The notes beneath the pieces are model-generated. The model was not told the DNA's origin and did no database searches. It saw nothing but the letters and a program-made list of their open reading frames with translations. From a bacterium (GTDB lineage: Bacteria; Patescibacteria; ABY1; JACQRZ01), in assembly GCA_030688365.1 (NCBI GenBank), contig JAUYIE010000012.1, positions 1-44,477 on the forward strand: a stretch of 44,477 nt of DNA, in the 5' to 3' direction. The position numbers were made by a program, and so were the translations under genes. Positions 17,344 to 25,704 of this stretch are shown here, one piece after another. Positions within the stretch are counted from its first letter, which is position 1, and each line of letters starts with the position of its first letter.

Positions 17344-18373
17344 AAATCCCAACCGTGGTTTGTGAAAACAAACGAGCGGTGAATGGTGTCCTTTTTGATG
17401 GCGACATCAAAATGAGCATTCAGCTATATCGGTGAAAACCCAAGAGATAAAGGTACTACTGCCTTTCTTGGAAAACCCCGAGGGAAGTTTTTCTTTTATG
17501 GAAAACCCCGTAGAGACTATGAAGATGGTCAACAGAGATAGAAGGTGCTAATCACTATGTTTATGAAACAAAATGATTTCGTGCCTTTGTCGGATCAAGT
17601 TCAGTCGATCATATTAGGATCGTTATTAGGAGATGGATCACTTACTTTCAATAAAGGGTATGCAAATGCGCGATTTACATTTCGCCATTCGCAAGTCCAA
17701 GAAGAATATTTTCAATGGAAAGCAATTCAATTGAAGGAAATTTCTTCGGATCGTGATGTTTTTTTGCAAAACCCTGATGGGTATTCAAAAAATAATAAGT
17801 TACGATATCAAAGTAAAGCGCTCCCCTCATTAACATTCCTTTATAAGGAAACTTATAAGCATAATCGACTTCGTATCAGAAGGAAATGGCTCAATACCAT
17901 GACTCCATTATCACTTGCGATTTGGTGGTGCGACGATGGGTCGCTCATATCAAATTCAAGAAAAGGAGTATTTTGTACTGACGGATTTGATAAAGAATCA
18001 GTACAACTTTTGTCGCAATATTTCAAAGTGGTGTGGAAAGTGGAGACACATTGTGCACCGATTGGAAGAAAACGCGATGGGAAGAAAGAAGAATACTGGA
18101 GGCTTTGGATTCGTTCTACTGACGAACTCAAAAAATTTCTTACTATTATTCTGCCTTATATACCTGTAGCATCAATGCTACAAAAAGCCCTTCTGCTCTA
18201 TAACGATCAACATCTTCAGCAACGCTGGATCTCTGAAGTAGTTACCCTTACTCATTTTTCAGAAGAAGTTGTACAACAACAACTAGAAGAAAAGCGAACT
18301 AAGTGGAAACGTTTCAGAGAATGATATAGTCCAATCTGTGTGGTAACATACAGTCCATAATATATGGAACATG
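17344..18373 (+). other. Group I intron 1 in 16S rRNA (after position ~793)
   Basis: 1030 bp. The exon before it ends in U and the intron ends in G, as in group I splicing. Core elements: ccgagggaag near 17479, the R-like gtagagactat (17510-17520) and the S element gatatagtcc (18323-18332), which pair as P7. It encodes a LAGLIDADG endonuclease between R and S; the ORF stop overlaps the S element. Confidence 0.9.
17557..18324 (+). CDS. LAGLIDADG homing endonuclease of 16S intron 1
   Basis: About 255 residues. Two LAGLIDADG helices are visible: SIILGSLLGDGSL near residue 20 and LAIWWCDDGSL near residue 125, so it can act as a monomer with two active-site aspartates (the LAGLIDADG_2/homing endonuclease type). 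It presumably cuts the intronless 16S allele at the insertion site. Starts at ATG 17557, GTG 17545 and ATG 17563 are possible; AGAAGG at 17540-17545 favours 17557. The frame looks intact. The C-terminal 30 residues are charged and form a likely helix. Confidence 0.88.
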   Translation: MFMKQNDFVPLSDQVQSIILGSLLGDGSLTFNKGYANARFTFRHSQVQEEYFQWKAIQLKEISSDRDVFLQNPDGYSKNNKLRYQSKALPSLTFLYKETYKHNRLRIRRKWLNTMTPLSLAIWWCDDGSLISNSRKGVFCTDGFDKESVQLLSQYFKVVWKVETHCAPIGRKRDGKKEEYWRLWIRSTDELKKFLTIILPYIPVASMLQKALLLYNDQHLQQRWISEVVTLTHFSEEVVQQQLEEKRTKWKRFRE

Positions 18374-18516
18374 ACCCCAGTAGTCCACGCCCTAAACGAT
18401 GGATGCTAGGCATTGGAGGTGTCGACCCCTTCAGTGCCGTATACCCAAGCTAACGCGTTAAGCATCCCGCCTGGGAAGTACGGCCGCAAGGCTAAAACTT
18501 AAAGGAATTGACGGGA

Positions 18517-18554
<38 letters not shown>

Positions 18555-18633
18555 ATAAGCGAGGAACCTTACCAGGGTTTGACATCCCGCGAATTTTTGA
18601 GAAATCAGAAAGTGCCCGCAAGGGAGCGTGGTG

Positions 18634-18677
<44 letters not shown>

Positions 18678-18973
18678 AGTTAAGTCTTTTAACGAGCGCA
18701 ACCCTCATCTCGTGTTACTTTTCACGAGAAACTGCCTCGGATAACGAGGAGGAAGGTGAGGATGACGTCAAATCAGCATGGCCCTTACGCCCTGGGCCAC
18801 ACACGTGCTACAATGGCCGATACAATGGGTCGCCAAGTCGCAAGACGGAGCTAATCCCACCAAAGTCGGCCTCAGTTCGGATTGGAGGCTGCAACTCGCC
18901 TCCATGAAGCTGGAATCGCTAGTAACCGCGCATCAGCCATGGTGCGGTGAATACGTTCTCGGGTTTTGTACAC

Positions 18974-19897
18974 GGAGCGCTTGGTAGCATGCGCATCCAG
19001 TATGTGAAAGTCATACCAGAGAGATAGAGACTCTCTGAAGCGAAATTACAGTAGTGTTCTGTGAAGGCCACTATGGAGAGTAAGAGTAGTAGTAACCAGC
19101 TTGAGTATTTGTTTGAAGCATTCTTTGGTGACGATCCCCTGTGTACAGGGAGAAGTTATCTCTAACCTTATATTGAAGAATGTATAGAATACCTAAGATG
19201 GATACAAACGGATAGTATGTGACCCAAGGAGATCTTGTTTACTCCTGTTTCTCGTGGTATATTACCACCGAGAAAAGGTATATGAATTGGTAACAATCAT
19301 AAAAGGTATGCAAGAAGTCAGCAGATCCCATAGTACTTCAACAGAGGTTGAAGGAAGGGGTGAACCTAGCAATAAAAAAGCACTCTCGCCGTGGTATGTA
19401 GTAGGTTTTACTGACGGGGAAGGAAGTTTTTCAGTGAGTATCACTCATCATCGTACACTCAAAACACGAGTCGAGATTAGTCCCGACTTTTCAATTGAGT
19501 TGCGAAAAGATGATGAAGAAATACTGACACGAATTCAATCCCTTCTCGGCGTAGGAAAAATCTATTATGTACGTTTTAGGAATGAAGCGTGGCAAGACCA
19601 TGCAAAACTAAAAGTGAGAAGTGTGAAAGAGCTGCACGAAGTAGTGATCCCGTTCTTTCGTACCTATCCCCTTCAAGCAAAGAAGGCAAAAGTGTTTGAA
19701 ATCTTTGCAACGATAGTGGAAATGATGGTGCGCAAAGAACATCTTACTTATGGTGGGATACAAAAGATCAAAAAACTTCGAGAGCAGATGCAGATATTTG
19801 GAAAAAAATATCGCAACTAGGAACCGCCAGGATACGGGAAAACCGTTCGTCCGGTGGTGTGGGAGATACACAGTGGAAACACGTCTATAATCCCGAT
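18974..19897 (+). other. Group II-like intron 2 in 16S rRNA (after position ~1397)
   Basis: 924 bp. Unlike its neighbours it shows none of the group I core elements. Features favouring group II: a GTGAAAGTC loop (19004-19012) closed by gtatg/catac near the 5' end, as in domain I; a domain V-like hairpin 19823-19858 with a C-G, G-U, C-G triad-like stem, a GAAA-type loop and a 3' bulge; a domain VI-like stem ggga/tccc (19861-19894) with unpaired adenines 19889-19890, 7-8 nt before the end; and a 3' end of AT. The 5' end GGAGCG deviates from GUGYG, and domain V has an extra bulged A. Confidence 0.65.
19254..19820 (+). CDS. LAGLIDADG homing endonuclease of 16S intron 2
   Basis: A 188-residue protein with one LAGLIDADG helix, YVVGFTDGEGSFSVS near residue 48, followed by a typical LAGLIDADG_1 fold (SIELRKDDEEIL, LGVGKIYY, AKLKVRSVKEL, PLQAKKAKVF). 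A single-motif enzyme would work as a homodimer. The start is uncertain: GTG 19254 or ATG 19308; the conserved domain begins near 19380. It differs in subfamily from the enzymes in introns 1 and 3. No reverse transcriptase is present, although this intron looks like group II. Confidence 0.87.
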   Translation: MVYYHREKVYELVTIIKGMQEVSRSHSTSTEVEGRGEPSNKKALSPWYVVGFTDGEGSFSVSITHHRTLKTRVEISPDFSIELRKDDEEILTRIQSLLGVGKIYYVRFRNEAWQDHAKLKVRSVKELHEVVIPFFRTYPLQAKKAKVFEIFATIVEMMVRKEHLTYGGIQKIKKLREQMQIFGKKYRN

Positions 19898-19984
19898 ACC
19901 GCCCGTCACGCCAAGAGAGTCGGTAACACCTGAAGAGGCTCGTTCGAGTACCTAGGGTGGGATCGATGATAGGGGCGAAGTCGT

Positions 19985-20813
19985 GAGTGCACTCTGCACA
20001 TTGTTGCGACCTTTCGAAGTAATTCGAAATGAGAAATCTGACTATATCGGTGAATCCCCTTTAATGTTATAGTTAAAGGACAATACCGAGGGAAGTTTTC
20101 TAAAGAGAGGTATTATGGCAAATACCAAAGTATTTCATCAGATGAGAGTAGACATCATTCTGAATGCGACCCAACGAGAAATCGTTGTTGGTACGGTGCT
20201 AGGTGATGGATCTCTTATTGAGACGTTTTCTAAGAAGAATTTACGTCTTCAGATTGAGCAGTGCGATGCGCAAAAATCGTATGTGTTCTGGAAATATGAA
20301 ATGCTGGAATCTCTGATTTGTACTCCTCCACGATATCAAGAGAAAAAGAAATCGTGGCGAGTGCGAACTATTAGTCACCCAGATATTACTGAAATAGGTT
20401 TCCATTTTTACAATGGAAGAAAGAAAGTGATACCAAACGATTTTGAACTGTTCCTAACACCACTGGCACTCGCTGTATGGTTTATGGATGATGGTTCAAG
20501 AGATCAAGTACGCGGAACGTATATATTGAATACTCAATGCTTTACAAAAGCAGAAGTAGAAAGAATACGGATCGCGTTACAAATAAAGTTTGGTCTATCC
20601 CCTATCTCAATACACAAAGATAAATCTGGTTGGCGCTTGTATATTCAGAAACCGTCAAGTAAACGTTTTGAGACAATTGTTTCACCGTTTATACTGCCGG
20701 TGATGGAATACAAAATAGGAAAACCCCGTAGAGACTACACGTCGGCTCCTGCAAAGCCATTCGCAGGATGAAGATATAGTCCGTGCCTCGTGGTAACATG
20801 AGGGTAATACATG
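19985..20813 (+). other. Group I intron 3 in 16S rRNA (after position ~1498)
   Basis: 829 bp. Upstream exon ends in U, intron ends in G. Core: ctatatcggtgaa near 20042, ccgagggaag near 20088, gtagagactac near 20728 and S element aagatatagtcc (20770-20781). Several of these stretches match intron 1 almost word for word, so the two introns belong to one family. Confidence 0.9.
20115..20771 (+). CDS. LAGLIDADG homing endonuclease of 16S intron 3
   Basis: A 218-residue protein with two LAGLIDADG helices, IVVGTVLGDGSL near residue 23 and LALAVWFMDDGSR near residue 117. It belongs to the same general type as the intron 1 enzyme but is clearly diverged. AGAGAGG lies about 6 bp before the ATG. The C-terminal 20 residues (GKPRRDYTSAPAKPFAG) are encoded by the ribozyme core itself, and the stop overlaps the S element, so protein and ribozyme share sequence. 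Confidence 0.9.
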   Translation: MANTKVFHQMRVDIILNATQREIVVGTVLGDGSLIETFSKKNLRLQIEQCDAQKSYVFWKYEMLESLICTPPRYQEKKKSWRVRTISHPDITEIGFHFYNGRKKVIPNDFELFLTPLALAVWFMDDGSRDQVRGTYILNTQCFTKAEVERIRIALQIKFGLSPISIHKDKSGWRLYIQKPSSKRFETIVSPFILPVMEYKIGKPRRDYTSAPAKPFAG

Positions 20814-20983
20814 AACAAGGCACCCGTAGCGGAAGCTGTGGGTGGATCACCTCCTTTCTAGGGAGATAAAAAAATGTTTCCTCTCACGAGGAAAACAATT
20901 CTAAGGTCGAGGTTTTATGAAAGCAATTTCAAAGACTGTGTTCGCGAGGTCTGTCACTTAATGAATGGAAAGATAAAAAAATT

Positions 20984-21007
20984 CTGCCCTTTTTGGGCAG
21001 TTTTTTT
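20984..21007 (+). terminator. Intrinsic terminator of the 16S transcript
   Basis: CTGCCC (20984-20989) pairs with GGGCAG (20995-21000), followed by seven Ts. It lies 125 bp after the 16S 3' end and shows that 16S is transcribed without 23S. Confidence 0.92.
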
Positions 21008-21022
21008 AAATTAATTTACTAC

Positions 21023-21460
21023 TTAAATAAAAATAAATTTAGTACTCTTTTCTTTAAATAGTTTTTCTACTACTTCTTCAAAATTTAAACCACTTCGGTT
21101 AGCCTTTGAAGCAATAAAAAGGGCAAAGATGAGATTATAATCATTTCCCGTTAATAGAGAATTTCCTATAATATATTCTTGAAGTTTTCTTTTGTCTTCA
21201 AAAGGTAATATTGGAAGAAGATCACTCATCCACTTTTCAGAAAATTCTTTCAATGATGTTGCTAGCATATCAATACACTTTTTACAGGCAGTGCTACCAT
21301 CTTCAAAACCAATGTGTGGCACACTGTGTATTGTACAATATGCTTTTGAAACACTGGCGCATACCCTACATAAATATGTATTGAGTTTTCCGTCCTTATG
21401 TTTGATTGGTACGTAAGTGAACCATTCTGATGTACCTAATCCACACTGTTCACAATTCAT
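21023..21460 (-). CDS. Hypothetical protein with N-terminal zinc-binding cysteines
   Basis: About 145 residues from ATG 21460, preferred because AGGGGG lies 8 bp upstream. The N-terminal half has CEQCG, then CRVCAS, CTIHS and CKKC: four cysteine/histidine pairs that could hold one or two zinc ions. The C-terminal half is helical with no known motif. I do not recognise the family. Its promoter resembles that of the next gene, which also encodes a small Cys-pair protein. Confidence 0.7.
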   Translation of the reverse strand: MNCEQCGLGTSEWFTYVPIKHKDGKLNTYLCRVCASVSKAYCTIHSVPHIGFEDGSTACKKCIDMLATSLKEFSEKWMSDLLPILPFEDKRKLQEYIIGNSLLTGNDYNLIFALFIASKANRSGLNFEEVVEKLFKEKSTKFIFI

Positions 21461-21502
21461 CGTTGTGTCCCCCTTATATAAAATGAACAATAATATTTGA
21501 TC

Positions 21503-21531
21503 ACTCTATGATATAGAGTGGTAAGAGTCAA
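21503..21531 (-). promoter_or_regulatory. Promoter of the zinc-ribbon-like gene, with palindrome
   Basis: Minus strand: TTGACT (21526-21531), 17-bp spacer, TAGAGT (21503-21508). A palindrome with 8-bp arms (cactctat/atagagtg, 21502-21520) covers the -10 and spacer. The flanking gaacaat and agtcaa words recur in the same layout at 21790-21841. Confidence 0.6.
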
Positions 21532-21557
21532 GAGAGTGGATTTGTCTGTAAATAAAT

Positions 21558-21581
21558 AACCTCCATTTTTGGAGGTTTTTA
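21558..21581 (-). terminator. Terminator after the small Cys-pair gene
   Basis: Stem AACCTCC (21558-21564) with GGAGGTT (21571-21577). It has a T-rich tract on both strands, so it may work in both directions. It touches the stop of the 21579-21770 gene. Confidence 0.75.
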
Positions 21582-21770
21582 TAGTTTCCGCTTGCATGCA
21601 TCGCACTCAAAGTCCTTAATGGCTAACTTTAATACTTTGTATCGTAGACGATTAAATATATCAGTTAGTTCTATTATGACATCCACACCTTGTTTGCTTT
21701 GAGATATAAAAAAGCATTCATTTTTATATCTGCCACATACGGGACACTCACCTTCTTTGGTTTCGTTCAT
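21579..21770 (-). CDS. Small zinc-ribbon protein
   Basis: A 63-residue protein with ECPVCGRYKNEC at the N-terminus and FECDACKRKL at the C-terminus: two CxxC pairs about 43 residues apart, a zinc-ribbon-like arrangement. AAGGAG lies 8 bp before the ATG. The function is unknown; a nucleic-acid-binding or protein-stabilising role is only a guess. Confidence 0.75.
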   Translation of the reverse strand: MNETKEGECPVCGRYKNECFFISQSKQGVDVIIELTDIFNRLRYKVLKLAIKDFECDACKRKL

Positions 21771-21812
21771 AATTTCATCTCCTTTTCAGAATGAACAATG
21801 ATATTATTTGTT

Positions 21813-21841
21813 ACCCTATAGAAGTGGGGTGGAAAAGTCAA
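21813..21841 (-). promoter_or_regulatory. Promoter of the small zinc-ribbon gene
   Basis: Minus strand: TTGACT (21836-21841), 17-bp spacer, TAGGGT (21813-21818). Spacing and flanking words match the promoter at 21503-21531, which suggests the two genes are co-regulated or duplicated. Confidence 0.55.
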
Positions 21842-21887
21842 TAAGTATACAACAAAAAAGCATGGCTTGCACCATACTTTTTTGAAA

Positions 21888-22211
21888 TGCCGAGGGAGAG
21901 AATCGGACTCTCGACACGAGGATTTTCCAAACTCGCGTTCTTGGATTACTCCAAGGATCGGACTATATCATCATCCGCTCCACCGCAAACGATGGAGTGA
22001 GGAGCTGGGCGCTATCTGTGAGGTTATTGTTGGGACTCACTCACTAGTCTCTACACCTTCTAGGAAACTTTCGCCAATGGCGATATACCCTTCCTAGCTT
22101 GGCTCGGGATTGCCCCTAAGGGTTTCCCCGAATTCACCCAGTTTGTCATTTCACATTACTGTGAAAGGGACCGAAAACCAGTCCTCTGCTCTACCACTGA
22201 GCTACCTCGGC
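21888..22211 (-). tRNA. tRNA-Phe(GAA) interrupted by a group I intron
   Basis: Exon 1 is 22180-22211 (acceptor gccgagg, D-arm, gagga, then C32-U33); exon 2 is 21888-21927 (anticodon GAA, tcctc, T-arm, cctcggc and discriminator A). The joined tRNA is 72 nt with a full cloverleaf: anticodon stem gagga/tcctc around loop CTGAAAA. CCA is not encoded. Confidence 0.93.
21928..22179 (-). other. ORF-less group I intron in tRNA-Phe
   Basis: 252 bp, inserted in the anticodon loop after U33. On the minus strand the conserved core is clear: P (attcggggaaacc), Q (aatcccgagccaagc), R (gtgtagagactag) and S (gatgatatagtcc). The Q and R words resemble those of group IC3 introns of cyanobacterial tRNA-Leu. The upstream exon ends in U and the intron ends in G. 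No protein is encoded. Confidence 0.92.
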
Positions 22212-22254
22212 ATGTGGTACCTTCAAATAAAATGCCCGCAAGGGGCGCCTTTGA

Positions 22255-22331
22255 TGGTGGGCGTACCAGGATTCGAACCTGAGACCTCGACATTATCAGT
22301 GTCGCGCTCTAACCAACTGAGCTATACGCCC
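22255..22331 (-). tRNA. tRNA-Ile(GAU)
   Basis: Acceptor gggcgta/tacgccc, anticodon loop CTGATAA with GAT, T-loop ttcgaat. Discriminator A and CCA are encoded (3' end at 22255). 44 bp upstream of the split tRNA-Phe on the same strand. Confidence 0.97.
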
Positions 22332-22387
22332 CTATATACAAAGGATATAGTAAGGGAAAAATCGAATTGTTGCAAGCCTTGGGTGAA

Positions 22388-23233
22388 TCAAATCTTTGTA
22401 CTCACGATATACTCTTCCAACGCCTCTTTGATTGATCGCATGGATGGAAGTTTTGTGTTTATGAGAGCGGAAAACAGAGGACGCTTAGCGACAGGAGTCG
22501 TCTTGCCTTTGTAATACTCATCAGTGCTGACGGGGGTGATCGTGTTGGCCAGACCCAGCAAAGACACAATGATTTGTGCAAGCCCATACAAGCTCATACC
22601 TCCTTCGTTGGTAATATGATATATGCCGACGGGCAGGCTATGGTCTAAAATATACTTAGTCTGTAACGCGAGGTCATGTGCGTGGGTGTAACAGTGCACC
22701 TGATCATCAACCACGGTGAGATCCTTTCCAGACTGCGCCGAATTTATGATAGCTCTGACAAAATTAAAACTACTCCCCCTTCCAAAAATGTATGAAGTAC
22801 GGATGATGTATGATCCTGCACACAGTTGTTCCATCAATGCTTTTGATTGCGCATACACGCTGATAGGCGATGGTGCGACGTCCTCTGTGTATCCATTTTT
22901 ATGAGTGCCGTCAAATACGTAGTCCGTGGAATATTGCACAAACGGTACTGCATACTCTTTGCACCATTTTGAAATATATCCTGGCGTGATGGCGTTGATC
23001 AAAAACGGTTCGCTTGTATTTATTTCCGCGCCGTCTACATCATTGTACGCCGCGCAATTTATTACGAGTGTTGGTTGAAATGTCTCAAGATATTCCACGA
23101 CTTTTGGCGGGCATGACAAATCAAGATCTTCAATCGCAATACCGTGCGGAGCATATTGTGCAAACACCTTCATGATCTCCTGCCCCAGCTGTCCCTGCGC
23201 GCCGATGACAAGAATTTTTCTGTATATATCCAT
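22388..23233 (-). CDS. rmlD: dTDP-4-dehydrorhamnose reductase (RmlD)
   Basis: A 281-residue extended SDR. NADPH-binding VIGAQGQLGQE near residue 8, STDYVFDGT near residue 100, and the catalytic YAQSK near residue 126 are all present. RmlD reduces the 4-keto group of the dTDP-sugar to finish dTDP-L-rhamnose. It is the last gene of a minus-strand operon rmlA, rmlB, cupin, rmlD. As no RmlC is seen, its true substrate may be another dTDP-4-keto sugar. Confidence 0.92.
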   Translation of the reverse strand: MDIYRKILVIGAQGQLGQEIMKVFAQYAPHGIAIEDLDLSCPPKVVEYLETFQPTLVINCAAYNDVDGAEINTSEPFLINAITPGYISKWCKEYAVPFVQYSTDYVFDGTHKNGYTEDVAPSPISVYAQSKALMEQLCAGSYIIRTSYIFGRGSSFNFVRAIINSAQSGKDLTVVDDQVHCYTHAHDLALQTKYILDHSLPVGIYHITNEGGMSLYGLAQIIVSLLGLANTITPVSTDEYYKGKTTPVAKRPLFSALINTKLPSMRSIKEALEEYIVSTKI

Positions 23234-23236
23234 AAT

Positions 23237-23656
23237 TTACTGTTGTGCGAGATATTCAGCGCTTGCTTTTACAAACTCTTCATAGTCTTCAATATAATCA
23301 GATCGATCGGGACTGTAGTTGGTAGATGAAAGTGCGGTGACTAGTGAGTCCGGTGAAGCATTTTTGAAACCGTGCCAGATATAACTGGGGACATACAGCG
23401 CTTCTCCTGCTTTCAGGGGGAATTCTTCAACGCCATTTCCTTGATCAATGAACGCACTTGATGTGCCTTTCATCTGAATAAAAAACTCCTCTTCAATTTT
23501 ATGGCAATGCTGACCTGTTTCATCCTCTGGTTTCATGTCGTCAAAAAAGTAGATACGTTTGACTTCAAACGGCACCACCTCCGCCAGCTCAACAGGGGTC
23601 AGATTGAAACCACGGTTGGTAAATGTTTTTAACAAAACTTTTTGTATTTCTTTCAT
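23237..23656 (-). CDS. FdtA/WxcM-like sugar-nucleotide cupin
   Basis: A 139-residue cupin. RIYFFDDM followed by GQHCHKIEEEFFIQMKGTS near residue 49 matches the histidine-bearing strand of the FdtA/QdtA ketoisomerase (WxcM-like) family, and ALYVPSYIWHGF near residue 90 carries the second cupin motif. FdtA-type enzymes move the keto group of dTDP-4-keto-6-deoxyglucose from C4 to C3. It sits where rmlC would be expected. It is not RmlC by length or motifs (RmlC is about 180 residues). No aminotransferase for an amino-sugar branch is in the operon. Confidence 0.8.
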   Translation of the reverse strand: MKEIQKVLLKTFTNRGFNLTPVELAEVVPFEVKRIYFFDDMKPEDETGQHCHKIEEEFFIQMKGTSSAFIDQGNGVEEFPLKAGEALYVPSYIWHGFKNASPDSLVTALSSTNYSPDRSDYIEDYEEFVKASAEYLAQQ

Positions 23657-23663
23657 AGATATA

Positions 23664-24719
23664 TTAAGTTACGGCTTTCATTGTTTCAGACGAGCGATCA
23701 AGTCCTCCTTGAAATGAATTCATTTCATTGCGCTTTTTCTCCCAGATTTTTTCTACCCACGGCGTGTTGTCTTGATACCATTGTACGGTTTCTTTCATGC
23801 CCCGTGCAAATTTGTCTCGGGTGTATTCCGGCTTCCATCCAAGGTTCATGATTTTTGTCGCATCAATCGCGTATCGGCGATCATGTCCCGGTCGGTCGGT
23901 GACGTATTCAATCATATCCTCCCCCTTCCCCAGCGCTGACAAAATCATTTTTGTGATTTCAAGATTATTTCGTTCATTGTCACATCCGATATTGTAGATT
24001 TCGCCTGGTGTTCCTTTGTGGAGTAAAAGATCTAATGCCCTTGCGTGATCGTTGACATGAATCCAGTCGCGGATATTGAGACCATCGCCGTACACAGGGA
24101 TTTTTTCTCCTTTAAGAAGTTTGAAGACAAAAAATGGAATGAGTTTTTCCGGAAATTGGTAGGGACCATAGTTGTTTGAACAATGAGTCACGACGACCGG
24201 TGTCTTGTGAGTGACCCAGTAGGCGTTGCACATGAGGTCGCCACCGGCCTTTGCAGCTGCGTAGGGCATGTTGGGGACGATAGGGGTGCTTTCAGTAAAC
24301 AAACGATCTTCATCAAGCTCTAGAGCACCATACACCTCATCGGTGGATACGTTCACAAACTTTGTGATGTTGTTGTTGCGTACCGCATCCAAAATCATCT
24401 GCACCCCCAGTGTGTTGGTGAGTACAAAATCCTTACATCCTCCGTGAATGGAACGATCCACATGCGTTTCCGCGGCAAAGTTGATGACATGATCAATACT
24501 GTGTTCTTTGATGACTGCTTCCAGCGCATCCAGATCAGTAATATCTCCTTGTACGAATGTGTAGCGCGGATCGCTGGCGACATCGGCAAGATTATCCAAA
24601 TTCCCTGCGTACGTAAGTTTGTCAAAGTTTACGATTTTGTAATCAGGATAGGTAGACAGCATGTGATGAATAAAATTGGAGCCGATAAACCCTGCGCCAC
24701 CACAGACAAGGAGTTTCAT
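23664..24719 (-). CDS. rmlB: dTDP-glucose 4,6-dehydratase (RmlB)
   Basis: A 351-residue extended SDR of normal length. Rossmann CGGAGFIGSNF at residues 6-16, AAETHVDRSIHG near residue 80, VSTDEVYGAL near residue 123, and catalytic YAAAK near residue 153. It converts dTDP-glucose to dTDP-4-keto-6-deoxyglucose. The C-terminal 20 residues after KIWEKKRNE are not conserved. Only 7 bp separate it from the cupin gene. Confidence 0.96.
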   Translation of the reverse strand: MKLLVCGGAGFIGSNFIHHMLSTYPDYKIVNFDKLTYAGNLDNLADVASDPRYTFVQGDITDLDALEAVIKEHSIDHVINFAAETHVDRSIHGGCKDFVLTNTLGVQMILDAVRNNNITKFVNVSTDEVYGALELDEDRLFTESTPIVPNMPYAAAKAGGDLMCNAYWVTHKTPVVVTHCSNNYGPYQFPEKLIPFFVFKLLKGEKIPVYGDGLNIRDWIHVNDHARALDLLLHKGTPGEIYNIGCDNERNNLEITKMILSALGKGEDMIEYVTDRPGHDRRYAIDATKIMNLGWKPEYTRDKFARGMKETVQWYQDNTPWVEKIWEKKRNEMNSFQGGLDRSSETMKAVT

Positions 24720-24738
24720 AGTATTTTTAAATAAAAAT

Positions 24739-25605
24739 TTATTTCTTCTTTAAAAGATTCAAAAGACGTTGCCCATATCCGCTCTTTAAAAGAGGTGTGG
24801 CGATATTCTCTAGTTGTTCATCATTGATAAAGCCATTTCTCCACGCTGATTCTTCCGGAGAACCAACCAAGAGGTTGTGGTCTGTCTCCATAGCTTCAAT
24901 ATAATTACTCGCTCGTTTCAACGAATCAAATGTTCCGCAGTCATACCACGCAGAACCTCGTGGAAGGACAACGACTTTTAGTTTCTTTTTATTTAAGTAT
25001 GCATTGTGCACGTCGGTTATCTCAAGCTCATTTCGGGCAGATGGCTTTATATTTTCTGCGATCTCTACCACCTCATTGTCGCAAAAGTATAGGCCGGGGA
25101 TGATATATGAAGATTTTGGCTGTGTGGGTTTTTCTTCAATACTGATCACATTCATGTTGTCATCAAACTCAACAACCCCCGACCTTTCGGGGTCTTGTAC
25201 TTGTCGGGCAAATATAATACCACCATCAGGATCAATACAAGATTTTAACATACCGGTAAATCCCGCACTGTGAAAAATGTTATCACCCAACACCATACAT
25301 ACTTTATCTGAGCCGATAAATTCTTTACCAAGTATAAATGATTGAGCGAGCCCATCGGGCGATGGCTGTTCTTTGTATTGGAAACTACACCCGAATTGAG
25401 AGCCATCACCGAGCAGACTTTGAAACTTAGGAAGGTCGTGCGGTGTTGAAATAATAAGAATGTCTTTTATTCCCGCGAACATGAGCACCGACAGTGGATA
25501 GTAGATCATCGGTTTGTCGTAAACAGGAATGAGTTGTTTACTCACTGCTAATGTAATAGGGTGCAGACGTGTTCCCGACCCCCCTGCTAAGATGATTCCC
25601 TTCAT
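24739..25605 (-). CDS. rmlA: Glucose-1-phosphate thymidylyltransferase (RmlA)
   Basis: 288 residues from ATG 25605 (MKGIILAGGSGTRLHP), the standard RmlA start. The GGSGTRLHP nucleotide loop, YDKPMIYYPLS, VCMVLGDNIF, EEKPTQPKSS and the TGLYF-equivalent PGLYFCD are present. It joins dTTP and glucose-1-phosphate, the first step of dTDP-sugar synthesis. It is the first gene of the operon, behind its own promoter. Confidence 0.96.
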   Translation of the reverse strand: MKGIILAGGSGTRLHPITLAVSKQLIPVYDKPMIYYPLSVLMFAGIKDILIISTPHDLPKFQSLLGDGSQFGCSFQYKEQPSPDGLAQSFILGKEFIGSDKVCMVLGDNIFHSAGFTGMLKSCIDPDGGIIFARQVQDPERSGVVEFDDNMNVISIEEKPTQPKSSYIIPGLYFCDNEVVEIAENIKPSARNELEITDVHNAYLNKKKLKVVVLPRGSAWYDCGTFDSLKRASNYIEAMETDHNLLVGSPEESAWRNGFINDEQLENIATPLLKSGYGQRLLNLLKKK

Positions 25606-25634
25606 AGGCAACAAGATGATGATTAGACCTTCTT

Positions 25635-25662
25635 AGTGTATAAAAAAGAGCGGAAACGTCAA
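25635..25662 (-). promoter_or_regulatory. Promoter of the dTDP-sugar operon
   Basis: Minus strand: TTGACG (25657-25662), 16-bp spacer, TACACT (25635-25640), about 23 bp of leader before rmlA. Confidence 0.6.
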
Positions 25663-25704
25663 GGGTTGCGCAAACTCAAAAAGTCGGGTACCATATTGCT
25701 ATTA

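Noticed and set aside
22110..22514. 134-codon plus-strand frame
   Set aside because: It is antisense to tRNA-Phe, tRNA-Ile and the end of rmlD.
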